64,000 nt of DNA from Nymphaea colorata (Eukaryota; Streptophyta; Magnoliopsida; Nymphaeales; Nymphaeaceae): assembly GCF_008831285.2 (NCBI RefSeq), contig NC_045151.1, positions 2,723,544 through 2,787,543 on the forward strand, in the 5' to 3' direction. Shown in pieces: positions 34,990-47,510 of the stretch. The notes beneath the pieces were generated by a model that had not been told where the DNA came from, ran no database searches, and saw only the letters and a list, made by a program, of their open reading frames with translations. The translations under genes and the position numbers were made by a program. The stretch's first letter is position 1; each line of letters begins with the position of its first letter.

Positions 34990-37376
34990 TCGAAAGCCAA
35001 TTCAATGACCTCCCCTTCTTCAGGGGGACTCTTCTGATTCACTGATCTTCTCCTATACACGAAGGATCATCACCCCTTTCCGTCGCTTTGATTTGATCAT
35101 TTCCTGCTTAAACTAGTCACCAGCAAACAGTGTTCAGCAACGAGACGATCGGTTGAATCGAATTAAAAGTTTTTAAATCTGCAAAAAGTAAATTTTGTGC
35201 TTTAAATTCAAAACTAGGCCTGAAAAAAATAAATAAAAATACAAAACGATCAAACTAATCACTTGAAAATGGGTGTATGTCTAATTGACCTTATGCAGAC
35301 TCGAATTGAAATCAGCCCCATTTGGATAGTCGAAATTGTTTGGAAGTGAATCGTTTCAAGAAATGATAGAGACAATGAGCCAACCGAATGGACTCGGTCT
35401 GTCCGTTTATTTTTAATAAAATTTTCACTAAAATTGTAGGAAAGTATTTTTTAAAATTTGTTCCAGTAAATCGTCTTATATTGTCACGTTACTCTTTTGG
35501 GAAAAGCCCCTTAAGAGGGATTTAAGGTTCGTCACTGTCATGTTCTATTGTGTTATTCTTTTGGGTTACAAAAAATGATGTACCATTAAGTACACCAAAC
35601 CTTTTTCACTAAAATTGTATAAAAGTATTTTTTGAAGTTTGTTCTAGTAAATCGTCTTATATGGTCGAATTCTAGAGTCACTGTCATGTTCTATTGTGTT
35701 ATTCTTTTGAGTTACAAAAAATAATGTACCATTAAGTACACCAAACCTCGAAGCAATTAAGAACCTCGAGGTATAACAGTATATAGTCCTGAGGGTTTTA
35801 CACTGAAGGCAATTTCTCTCGATTAAACAATTAAAACAATTAACCTTGAAAGCTATGACACTCAAAGATGGTTAACAACCTTCTAAATACTATAGCATAA
35901 TGTAAGATAATGAAATAATTTTTTAATGCAATTGCAGTTCAACTTCTTAATAATAATAATAAGGTCGTATTTACAAGAGATACAAGGGGTTTATATGTCT
36001 ATATAAGCATATTTTGATAACCAGGAGCATAATTTTTGACTCTTTAATCAGCTTAGTTACGACATCATTATCAATTGCAATATAGTCCTTTGAAAAATTC
36101 ATACTACAAATATAATTATAAATGCATGTTTGATAAACCTTTTGTCTACATGTGTTGAAAAGAGGATATATTGAAAGGTGGCACCGTGCAAATTATATAT
36201 ATAACTTCTTATCAAATATCCAATAAACTTTAAAAAATGCATTTGAAGAAAAGTAAAGAAAAAATCATTCGAAGAAATCATTCTTAGGCAAAAAAATTAA
36301 TGTTTGCTTTATATGAAATGATCTGTTTTTAACAAAAAAAAATACACAAACGCTAGATTGCTACTTGCAAATTCCAGATAGAGTTGACACAAAGGAAGAT
36401 GCATGGGCTAGTAGGCAGTCAGTTTCTATTTCGACTATTTTAGGCATCAACTTATAGTGTTGTAAAAAAGAGGTACTGATATGCAAATTGAAAGAAAAAA
36501 GTATGACCCAAGGTACTGAAGGTACGCCTACCAATATGGGGGAATGAGAAAAAAGATCAAGACTTCTGCTCTCTTGTTGGATAGTAGGACAAAATGTTTC
36601 TATATCTGACCCAACTAATACATAATTGAATGCAGAATCAATTTCTAAGAAAAAGATTAACTGGGATTGTGAGCGACAGCTAGCTCTATACTCTTAGATG
36701 CATTAGATTGAATACCTTTTTAGGTACTATATTGTGTCAGCATTGGAACCATCTTGATAATAGGCATACAATTTTTTGTCTTAATCATTCCAATGAAGAC
36801 CTTGTGTCTGGTGAGGTTTTCAACAATAAGCATGCTAGGAAAGAGAGAGCTCTTGACAGTTTAATGAACATAATCAAACTTAATTTACAATCTTTCAGGA
36901 CATTGAAAGCATCCATATGAACAATTATCACAATGATACAGACATGTTACATAGCACGAGGAAAAAGCTAGTGAAATCATGCAATAATAAATAATATGAC
37001 AACTTAGCTCTTTTATTTGTCATAAAATTTTCCTAATAATGTAAAACAAAATTAAGAACATTGGTCACTATATACATGTTGAACGCAATGTGGCATCTCA
37101 TTATTCATTAAACAAGTTACAAATAAAGTATACCCAAGATTAACCTAAATCTACTAAAGGTAAGAATAAAGTTTCAAAATTAAATGATTTTTTAACTAAA
37201 TCTAGTATGAGCATTCCAATCCCAAAAAATAGTTCAATGAAATGTTGTACATAAGTCAGTAGTTTAAACTCAGTTGCTTATAACTATGGAGCCATTTAGT
37301 TAGGATATTTCACCATATAAACATAAAACCTCATTAATGTTTCTGAAATGAAGTGTGATTATGTGAAGACTCAAGT
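34990..37376. other. AT-rich intergenic spacer
   Basis: Upstream of the PPR gene about 34990-35130 is CG-richer and probably its 5' UTR and promoter. A tandem duplication follows at 35427-35752. The open frame at about 36708-36920 (plus; SNEDLVSGEVFNNKHARKER) has fair composition but no recognisable family or splice support. Confidence 0.5.
35427..35752. repeat. 180-bp tandem duplication (second copy partial)
   Basis: Copy 1 is 35427-35606 and copy 2 is 35607 to about 35752. Both contain CACTAAAATTGTA, AGTAAATCGTCTTATAT, TCACTGTCATGTTCTATTG and GTACCATTAAGTACACCAAA. Copy 2 lacks an internal stretch of about 35 bp around the AAGCCCCTTAAGAGGG of copy 1. Confidence 0.85.
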
Positions 37377-37849
37377 TTGAGGCCCCATTTGATGCACAGT
37401 GATTTTATTGTCCATCGGTGGAAAGTTGTCGTTTTGGTACGGCTTTTTACTATAAAATCAAATGTAGGGAAAATTTTCCTACCGAATCCGATGGACTAGG
37501 GTAAATTTACCTTGAAAAAAAGTCAGACCTTGACTATCTAACCTTTTACCATCAACGCTTTTTTGCCATTTGGGCTTTCTCTTTCTGTTCTCGTTTCATT
37601 TTTCTTTCTCACAAGACAATGTAGTGGGGCGATTGTGCTTCTTCACAGGTAAGACGCCATCCCTCTCTCACGTCATCTTTATTTTGTCTCTCTCCCTCTC
37701 CCTCTGTATGTTGGCTGCACGCACCATTTCTCCCTTTCCCTTTGTATGTCGGTCGCACGCCATGGAGCAGCCATCATCTATTCTGTCTATTTTTTGTGCT
37801 ACCTTTGCAATTTCACTTCCCATCATCATCCATTTTTTGCTATCTGCAG

Positions 37850-38227
37850 GTACATCCAAGAAGGCTACCTGTTCGTCAAATCAGATGATCTCAATATTGC
37901 TCGACACAAGGTAAAACAGTAACCATCTATGATCGACCTTTCTTTGTGGGTCTATTATATTTGTCATCGCATGAAATGTTATTGCAGGTTGGTTAGAGGA
38001 TCGTTGATTGCCACTACATCAAAGGTAAAATGCTAGTGCATGATAAAACCCTAACTAACTATCGGTTGTTTGTTGTCAATGTTGATGTCATTTGCTTCCA
38101 TCGACGTTGTTTTTGTATGTGTTCTCAAGTACTTATGGAAAGTTGTGGTCAAATACCTCTTTTCTTTTACAGCTGCATTTGTGAAACTCGAGAGCAATTC
38201 TTTCATTATGCTAACATGAACAAACAT
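37850..38227 (+). pseudogene. Captured gene fragment: three exon-like pieces
   Basis: Piece a (37850-37910; TATCTGCAG|G to CACAAG|GTAAAA) reads YIQEGYLFVKSDDLNIARHK without stops. Piece b (37988-38024; TTATTGCAG| to TCAAAG|GTAAAA) reads LVRGSLIATTSK in one frame. Piece c (38173-38227; TTTTACAG| to ACAT|GTAAGA) reads AAFVKLESNSFIML. The splice signals are good, but phases do not join cleanly between a and b (stop in the expected frame), so the fragment is not a working gene. A CT-rich leader and a CACAG|GTAAGA donor at about 37648 lie just upstream, as if a promoter and first exon had been copied too. I cannot name the source gene. Confidence 0.35.
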
Positions 38228-39107
38228 GTAAGAGTAGTTTTATTTACTTAGACAACAAATGAGTTGCTTAATCATTAATGTGCTTTTCAAATTGTTATTA
38301 TGTTTTTTGCCTTCCTGTACCAACACTTCTATAGACCTATAAAATACAATAGGGGATGTATTGTTAGTAATGTTTTTTTTATATATGTAAAGAAAATTCT
38401 AGTCTTATGTATGCAAAGAAAATTCTTGTATCAACACTTCTGACTTTAGTATGATAACATTGTGTTTAGATTTGAAAAACCATGCATTGTAGGCAAGAGT
38501 TTCTAGAATTAAGGAGATCATGGAACAATCACTATCTCTTACATTCATTGATTGCAGTTGACTACATGAGAGATCCACGAATAATTTAAACTTATCTGTG
38601 TTGTTTCCATGTAACTTGTCTACAACATGTATTATTGATTAAGCACCAAAACAGATTAAAGGTGCTACATATGGAGGTTTTCTAGATTGACCATATTGAT
38701 TTCTCAGTGAAACCATTGTTCATGGAACAAATAAGGTTAACTCAATTTCCATGGACATAGATTGAGAAATGCTATAGGGATTAGTCATTGTTGTAGTGTC
38801 TTTTTGTGTAAAAGTATTCATATTACTTAGTAATGCACTTTTAAGCATTAAGAACATAAAAAAGTACTCTTAACTCTAAACCCAACTTTTCAAGACATTT
38901 TTTAAATGCCACTATCTGAAAATGCTTCGCTTTCATCCTTTTTGGTAATATCAGTGAGAAAAGTGCCGATGATATATCCTTCATGACATCATATAACTAG
39001 TCACAAGCAAAAGCATAAAACTGAAATTAACTCTAGCTGCAAATGAATTCTTTTCATATCTTGCTATATGAGAATAGCTGAATAAAAAAAAGGATGTGAA
39101 GTTCTAC

Positions 39108-39293
39108 CTCTGGCTGAGATGTATGTGTAACTGGCTTCGTATATCGACCGATCACATATTTTGAAAGTTGAACATGTGTCATTGCTATCTCAATAGTAGA
39201 ATTCAGTATGTCCTCCATTTGCAAATTAGGGCATTGCAACAACTCAAAGCGAAGTTCATATGCTAAACTGTTTATGGATTCTATTATATACAC
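39108..39293 (-). pseudogene. Exon-like fragment inside the TIR element
   Basis: The minus strand reads about 62 residues, including SINSLAYELRFELLQCPNLQ and STIEIAMTHVQLSKYVIG, ending at a possible donor CCAGAG|GTAGAAC (39107). The composition is protein-like and differs from the AT-rich surroundings. There is no start, partner exon or known family. It lies antisense to the plus-strand pieces at 37850-38227, so at least two sources or an inversion may be involved. Confidence 0.3.
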
Positions 39294-40248
39294 TTGTGTG
39301 ACGACATGTCAGGTCAACATAGTCAACATGCAGATCAGGATAGCAAGCATTACCTATATGTGTGAAATAGGTAATTGATGTATAACATTTTTCATAAAAT
39401 GGACATTCTTTGTGTCATTTTGTTGCATTAACTAGTTATAATCTAATAGAAGACTGTTGCTTTTGTATATACTCATAGATTCCTATCATCTATGAAGTCA
39501 ACAATGTGGAGATGGCTTGGACCAAATGCCCAACTCCATCACAATGAACTTTTTCTAGAGCAAGTGGATCACTAAATGTGTGGCAATCAGCTTGTGAAAA
39601 CTTTGAGTAAGTTTGGCCCTATTTGATGCTATTAGGTTTTTCTACTCTGTTGACCATGCTTGTCTATTTAGTGGATGATTGTTCACCATGTCAGGATTTT
39701 TTGTATTAGTAGTTTCCATGTTTTTCTTGCATGCTATGGACATTCTTTTAACACCCTTGTGCCAAAAGCAGCTTTGTCATGACCACCAATAAGAAGCTCT
39801 ATGCAAGCATGGACCTCTACATTCTTTTATTTATCTTCAGATTTAGTTTAGAAAATATGCTAGTGTTGTAGTGAGCTTTGTAATACTCACGATCTTGTTC
39901 ATGTATCTTGTCAAGCACTTGGCTCTAGAACGTTGCAATTAGCCTTGTAATACTCACAATCCTGTTCATGTATCTTCTCTGTTAATCGAGAAGAACTAAG
40001 TTATGTTCCTTACATTTCTAAAGTGGCGTTATAATGTTGAAAACACAATGGTAAAATAATTTATTTGTGTTTTTTTTTTTTTGTGCACCAAACATAGTTA
40101 ATTTTTGAAGGGAAAAAACTTCTAGGCCATCAAACATGGTTTGGAGTTTGAAAAATCAGTTTTTTTTCCTTCTGTACTTTTTTTAGAAAGTTTTTTCATG
40201 GTAAATTTACAGCTCAAAAATTTACCTAGCCATCAAAAGGGGCCTCAA

Positions 40249-41787
<1,539 letters not shown>

Positions 41788-42232
41788 TAAGGTTGGGATC
41801 AGGCCAGGCCGGCCCAAGGCTCCACAAATTTATCCTCGAGGTGGCTCGAAGTGTTTGCTTGCAGCCCAAACCAGGCGGGCTTAATTATCAAGTTGAACTT
41901 GACCGGCAATTTTATACCCATAGAGTATATGGTTCGATGTCTACTTAAAAGCCTTAATACTTCATATTTTAATATCTCAGAAACTCTTAGCGATGTGCCA
42001 AGAGTTTCTAAGGGTACCATCGGTGACACATGAAGAGTTTATAAGAGTGCCCTGAACGATACATGAAGAGTTTTTAAGGGAGGAGTCGGGCCCCCAAATA
42101 CCTGACTCAGACTAGCTCCGCTCGGCAAATATTTTTAATCAGGCCAATTTAGGTGTCAAATAACTAGCCCAATCCCGGCCCAGGTTGAATACCCAACTAC
42201 CCATCGAGTACCGGGCCCATTGCCCACCCTTA
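41788..42232. mobile_element. hAT-like non-autonomous element with 8-bp target duplication
   Basis: The left end is TAAGGTTGGGATCAGGCC (from 41788). The right end, reversed, is TAAGGGTGGGCAATGGGCC (to 42232). Flanking 8-mers TGTACACT (41780-41787) and CGTACACT (42233-42240) match at seven of eight positions, as expected for an old hAT insertion. GGCCGGCCC, GTCGGGCCC and ATCCCGGCCCAG motifs cluster near both ends. Two and a half copies of a 33-bp direct repeat sit at 42001-42080. No transposase frame is present. Confidence 0.75.
42001..42080. repeat. 33-bp direct repeats inside the hAT-like element
   Basis: Units start AGAGTTTCTAAGGG (42001), AGAGTTTATAAGAG (42034) and AGAGTTTTTAAGGG (42067), the third being partial. 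Units 1 and 2 both end in ATGA. They may be subterminal transposase-binding repeats or simple slippage products. Confidence 0.75.
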
Positions 42233-44812
42233 CGTACACTTTAAAATGTTAAAAATTAAAGCTGAAAATATGTCAGTGTGAGAGGCCATAACTTTATACC
42301 ATTTAAGCTTGCTGTCAACTCTTTAAAGAATTTGAACATTTTTATGCAAAGATTTGGAAATTTTACAAATATCAAAATGCTTTGTGTATTCACCGGTTAT
42401 TTATGGTGTTTTCATATTAAGCCATATAGGGCGATCGTGTTGAGGCTTGAGCCAATTTCTAGCATCTTTTCATGTGCTATATATTGTTCCAATTTTTAAG
42501 CAATATTGACAAATATTTTTTAGTTATATCAAATTAAATTAATTATCATTTTTTTCTCAAAATCTTAAGTACGAGATCATGCATAAACTAATTAATTTCT
42601 TCTGCTCGGATATTGTTGCAGCTCTTACACGAAACAGTTCACGATGAGAAGTCGAGCACCGAAATTATGCCTAATTAATGTAAGATACAAATTTGTGTTT
42701 TTTCAAATTTGGAATAGCTGCGGAGACAGAAAATTTTGGTTGATGAGAGGCACTAAATAAAAAAAAAAAACTGCTTAAATACATAATAAAAGATAATATA
42801 CAAAAAATATGAGGGGCACCAATCTATAAATAACTGAGTTGAGTGAGCTCATATATAAAAAAATATATATACAAATGGACACCTCCTGCCTTGCCTAATC
42901 AACTACGTTGAGCCCCTTGTGACATATGTCTATGCATTTAGATGCATTAAGAATTAGAACAATTTTAATACATGGGATTGAATCGGCATGTGAGGGGCGT
43001 GACTGTCTTTTAAAAAAAGGTGGGGTGTCCCTCTTTTTTTAAAAGTAGGAAATTTTCATCGTTTAATTATTTTTTCATTATTATTCAACAATTATTATGT
43101 AGTCGAGTAAGTCGAGTTTGAACGCGTCAAGTGCTTATATCTTGAACTCCATTCATTTAATATTTCAAACATACACTTAAACTCAAATTCAAATCATTTA
43201 TTAAAAAGTCCAGTTGAAGTCGAGTTCGGGCAACAAGTTGAAGTCGAGCTCTAACCTATGTCACAGTGGTACCTGTACCGGTATGGCCTGGTACATTTGC
43301 ATGTGGTTTTAGGTCAAAATTAAAACCAAATTATATTATAACCTACAAAATTTTGTTTCTGTTTTTTTTATGTATGAGATTATCTATGGATTTATGAAAG
43401 AAATATTGTTTAATATGATGATATCATCTAGTTTTTTAAAATTTTTAAATTTAAAATATATAATAATATATAATATTCATCGTACCATCATACCAAGATT
43501 TCCGTATCCCATACCCATACCCGCACCATTACGACATAGGCTACCTAACTCTTTTGTGCCGAAAAGTCGCTAGTTTTTTATTGGAGACATTTCATCCTTT
43601 TTCTTTATTAAAAGTATTTTTGTCATTATTCGCTGGCATACCTGCCGCTCTGTTCGCGACAGTCCGTGTCAGCGAGGCATGACGAAAGGACGCGCCTCTA
43701 CATTCTATAAACGTGGAGCTTTGGTTGTTCCTTCAAGAACAGAACGTCCAACATGGATTAGTCCAAACGCAGGACACATGTCCCACCATTCTATGCGAGC
43801 CCACCTTTGCGGCGAATCAAACACGCCCGTCGGGAAAATACATCCAGAGAAATGAAGCTGCGTAGGGGCACTGTTGTGGAATTCGCCGAACCGATTCGGT
43901 GTCTCAAGTCTACTTTTTCTAAATGTTTTAACATTCTTTACATGATTTAATTAGTTTATACTTATTTTTCTTCCATGTATTCGGAGACATCTTATAAAAT
44001 TGAAAATACATATTTTTCATTTCAAAAATGATTTTCCGGAGACATCTTATAAAATTAAAACGATACGTAATTTTCTTTTCAAAAATGATTTTTTTATATT
44101 CTATTCACAACCGATTCAGCTGAATTGGTGAATCGGCGTCCTAGTCTATTTGGTTTAGGAACCACCTTTCAATACATCAGTTGAATTTCCATTTATATTT
44201 TTGAAACATCTGACAAGTAGCCCTTAATGTGGCATGCTTTTATCTCTATCGCCACTTTTGATATATATTATTGGGGCGTAGTGCAAATCGCATGGCAACT
44301 AACAAGTCAGATCACATGCAAAAGGAGGTTCCAATTGCCTGGTCTCATGTTTCAGTGTGTTATTCATTTGAACTACCAGCCAACAAGACACTCAAGTTAA
44401 AGGATGTATCATAAGTTCGCCCAAACCTACTTCGAAATCCCTTAACAAGTTCGCCCAAAAATAAGTAACATTGTTCAAAGCATAAAAACTATTACCTTAA
44501 GAATAACCACGACACCCGAGTTCAAACAAACCTACCTCAAAATAACCAACCGCATTGAAAGTTTTATACACAAGGTTGTTTTTGATAAATGAAGATTAAA
44601 GAAAAACTTAATAAAAAAAAAGTCGACCCACAAGTATCCGTCTCACTTGGTCCTTTTCAATTTCTTTGCAATAAGGCATTCGATTTTATAAGACTCATTA
44701 GAGGCATAAGTAATTTATTTTTTAAATAAAATTTCAAGTTATAACACATAGAGCAGATCATCTACACGAATAGAAATCGGCAATATAATTGCTTTTGCTT
44801 GTGTATATAGCA
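42233..44812. other. AT-rich spacer with decayed repeats
   Basis: No gene is seen. It holds a small A/T foldback (43004-43048), a GTCGAG-rich then GTACCGGTA-rich stretch (43100-43560) of the kind left by old hAT MITEs, and a 55-bp tandem duplication (43983-44092, GGAGACATCTTATAAAATT in both copies). It also holds an LTR-like phrase at 44345-44460 related to the duplicated unit at 35427. Confidence 0.5.
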
Positions 44813-44899
44813 ATGGGTGAAGGACCATCTGAGTACGAACACAGATCAGTAGCTGACAAGCTGTTTGCTGCGATGAAGCGACATGATGCAGAAGTACAG
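44813..44899 (+). pseudogene. Isolated exon-like fragment
   Basis: ATGGGTGAAGG at 44813 opens a 29-codon frame (GEGPSEYEHRSVADKLFAAM and onward, ending VQ) that stops exactly at a good donor, TACAG|GTGACA. Upstream TGTATATAG|CA could be an acceptor. The composition is clearly protein-like in an AT-rich spacer. No following exon was found before the 61-bp repeat at 45512. The source gene is not recognised. Confidence 0.35.
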
Positions 44900-46940
44900 G
44901 TGACACCTTAAAATCATGTTTCTCTCATACAATGTTTGGCAGCACCAGGGTTGAAATGATTCCAGGATTTCAATTCTGGGATAAGTGGAAAGGGGATTTC
45001 CAATGGGGGTGTGTGTGTAGAACCTGAATTAGAATCTACTGGATGGAACATCCAGAGTTTGTCTGCATCATGGAAAAAAATTTAGAAAGTTGAAAAAGTT
45101 GTAGTGTTAAATAACAATTTTAGAGATCTACATGCCATCCCCACAATCGTCAAGATGAAATGAAATTGAAGTAAGCTTCAAAAAGTAAGCGAAACAAGCT
45201 GTTAGCGATTGAGCACAGACCTGCTATGTTAATTTACAAAGATCAACATGCTAAACAAATGGTTAAATGAAACCAATCCAAAATTAAGCATAAACCTGTG
45301 CAGAATGTTCGTCTCAGATATGGTTCCAAGTTGACATTTCTCTCCATCTTTGAGACGATGAAACCTAAGGGAGGAACATACTGGAAAGAAACATGATCCA
45401 GTTAGGCATTGACGAATTGAGAGAGAGAAAAAGAACAAAGGAGCTGTGCATTTGCGTATCGCCAACAGCCAGTTTCCATAAACAAAGCATAAAACCAATC
45501 TGTGAAAAGGGGATGTCGATGGCTTTCGATAGAATCCTTGAACAGCGGCCAAAACCCTCACGAGTCGAATGAGATGTCGATTGCTTCTGCTGGAATCCTT
45601 GAACAGCGGCCAAAACCCTCACGAGTGGAATGGGATGTCGATTGCTTCTGCTGGAATCCTTGAACAGCGGCCAAAACCCTCAGGAGTGGCGGTGGTCTTC
45701 AACCGGTTGAGCGAAGGTGGCTGCAACGAGCGAAAAGGGCCTTGAACGGGCTATACTGCAAAGGATGACAAGCGAGGAGGTTCTTCAATTACAGGCCGTG
45801 AAGCAAACAGCGACGAGCGAAGAGGACCGAGGAGAAGTCCGTCGAGTGCCCATCACCTTCCCTTCCTCGACACCATTGCTCTCGAGTGCTCCATTCTCCA
45901 ACCGGCAAAAAAAGTTTCCGTAGATTTTGGTCGCACCTTGAGGTGCAGGTGCCACCAAAATCTTTTGAGTAGAGGAGACGGGTTCGGGGCGGACCACAGT
46001 CCTTGGTCCGACACTTGAAACATGAGTTGAAGCTTATAATATATAAATATAATTAATCGTAATAAAATATATTATTATAAAAATAAAAATAATATTAAAA
46101 AATATCGGGTTGACTCAGATCCATCGAGTTAACTCGGGCTGACTTGATAAGTGATCGGGCTGACTCGATGCGCTTCTTTCGAGTTTGATTGACTAGATAT
46201 CTGATTACCCGTCCAGTACTCAGTTTGATGCCTAGCAGTAGCCTTAGTTTTGAGCTAAATATAAGTGATTAAAATCTTTGGCGAAACACGTACTTTTTAA
46301 CAAAATTTGACTTTAGATCTCACTTAAACCGTGGATATCCAAGCTGCCAAACACGCCTTCAAGGTGGGACTGTTTCTTTTAAAAAGAAAAGGGCAACACT
46401 ATAGGTAGAGTGCTTTCCTAAGTACTTGGTTCAAATAATATCTATTTTTTTGGATGGTTGGTACTAAAAGAATATGACAACTCGATCATATTAAGATCAT
46501 TTGCTCTAAACCAAAGCAACATCAAGAACAGAAAAATGAATGTTCAGAACTTAGAACTTAGGTTTAGAAGGAGAGGAGATGATCATATGATGTTTTTTTA
46601 GACCACTTTTCATCTTTAACAGCTTGTCCGTTCTATTAGCCGACTTTGTCAGTCAGGTCTTATGTACCAAAGATCACAAATCTTGTCCCAAATTTTTTTC
46701 CTAATATATGCTGAACCCTGCATGGTCATTGGTCTGTCATTATTCCTTAAATAACAATAGGCAGTGAATTTTTTTAAATTCGTTTGGGCTGTTTGTAAGT
46801 AATGATGGCGAGAAAACACCAATCATAAAAGGAGAAAAAACAAAAAAAAAAAAACAGTAATAACATGAAACGGAAAACTTTCTGAAAATTCGACCAAACG
46901 GTTCATTTCCTACGCCCTCGTCATTCAAATTTCAAATCTT
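44900..46940. other. Leader-like and transposon-like sequence between the fragment and the JASON-like gene
   Basis: It contains the 61-bp repeat (45512-45694). A CG-rich block follows at 45695-46000 with an open frame on each strand, neither recognisable. An AT-rich piece (46020-46110) then runs into GGGTTGACTCAGATC and GGGCTGACTCGATG phrases (46110-46230) typical of decayed hAT or LTR ends. No intact gene. Confidence 0.45.
45512..45694. repeat. 61-bp tandem repeat, three copies
   Basis: Copies begin at 45512, 45573 and 45634, each with GATGTCGAT, GAATCCTTGAACAGCGGCC and AAAACCCTCA. Copies 2 and 3 are nearly identical; copy 1 is more diverged. A unit length of 61 is not a multiple of three, so it does not encode a repeat protein in one frame. 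Confidence 0.95.
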
Positions 46941-46949
46941 GAAAACGAA

Positions 46950-47510
46950 AATTATAAGAAAGCACAGGAGAAAAAGAGAGAGAGAGGAGAGACCACAATT
47001 ATGGAAACGATTAATTTTTCAAATCCCCATTTTCTCCCGCCCATTCCATGACTGCAATCCCCACACACCCAAAGAGGACTGAAGAGCGAGACAAGGGGGG
47101 TTTTGTGGGGTTTTCCCGTTTCCGCTCCCCTTTTTTCCCTCTTTTTTTGGACATCCGAGTTCACCGTTTCTCTGGGGCATTTTCTTCCAATCCTACCTTT
47201 CTCCTGCTCCTTGGCTCCTAGTTCATACTGGTCCACCTCTGCCCAATTCGAGTTTCAAAGCAGAACCAGGGTTTTTTATTCTTTTGGTGGGGTTTTTAAC
47301 CTCTTTGTCTCCCGTTTCTTCCTTGTTGGTTTCCGTGTCTTCGTTAGTAATCTTTTTTTTTTAGCTTTATTTTTTTCCTTCCTTCTAGTTTCGTGATTCA
47401 TTTCTTGATCCAGCATTCCTGGTTGAGAAGAATCCTTGGCACCATTGATTTTGTTATTCTCTTTCTCTCCTCTTTCTTTGTGCAAATCTAACAGTTGAAG
47501 AAACAAAAAC
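46950..47510 (+). promoter_or_regulatory. Promoter and 5' UTR of the JASON-like gene
   Basis: A CT/T-rich, CG-richer region stands directly before the ATG at 47511 and contrasts with the AT-rich spacer to its left. The last in-frame context is AACAAAAACATGGG, a good plant start context. The 97-residue frame at 47103-47396 is T-rich leader sequence, not a gene. No certain TATA box was found. Confidence 0.5.

Larger units (their letters stand above)
37377..40248. mobile_element. Candidate 2.9-kb TIR transposon carrying exon-like sequence
   Basis: The left end reads TTGAGGCCCCATTTGATG (37377-37394). The right end (40231-40248) is its reverse complement with one mismatch (TTGAGGCCCCTTTTGATG). 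Subterminal words also match in inverted orientation: GTAAATTTACCTTGAAAAAA near 37502 against GTAAATTTACCATGAAAAAA read from the right near 40210. The GGCCCC-TTTGATG ends recall PIF/Harbinger-type termini. No transposase or clear target duplication was found, so the superfamily is unsettled. Inside are CT-rich leader-like DNA and several exon-like pieces with good splice sites (separate entries), suggesting a non-autonomous element that captured gene fragments. Confidence 0.5.

Noticed and set aside
33463..35008. Plus-strand and alternate-frame open frames over the PPR gene
   Set aside because: They are shadows of the strongly supported minus-strand PPR-DYW frame.
36708..36920. 70-residue frame with fair composition
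   Set aside because: It lies in AT-rich spacer without start context, splice sites or recognised homology; kept only as a remark in the spacer entry.
45717..45997. Overlapping 68- and 70-residue frames on both strands
   Set aside because: CG-rich leader-like DNA gives open frames on both strands; neither has recognisable domains or splice context.
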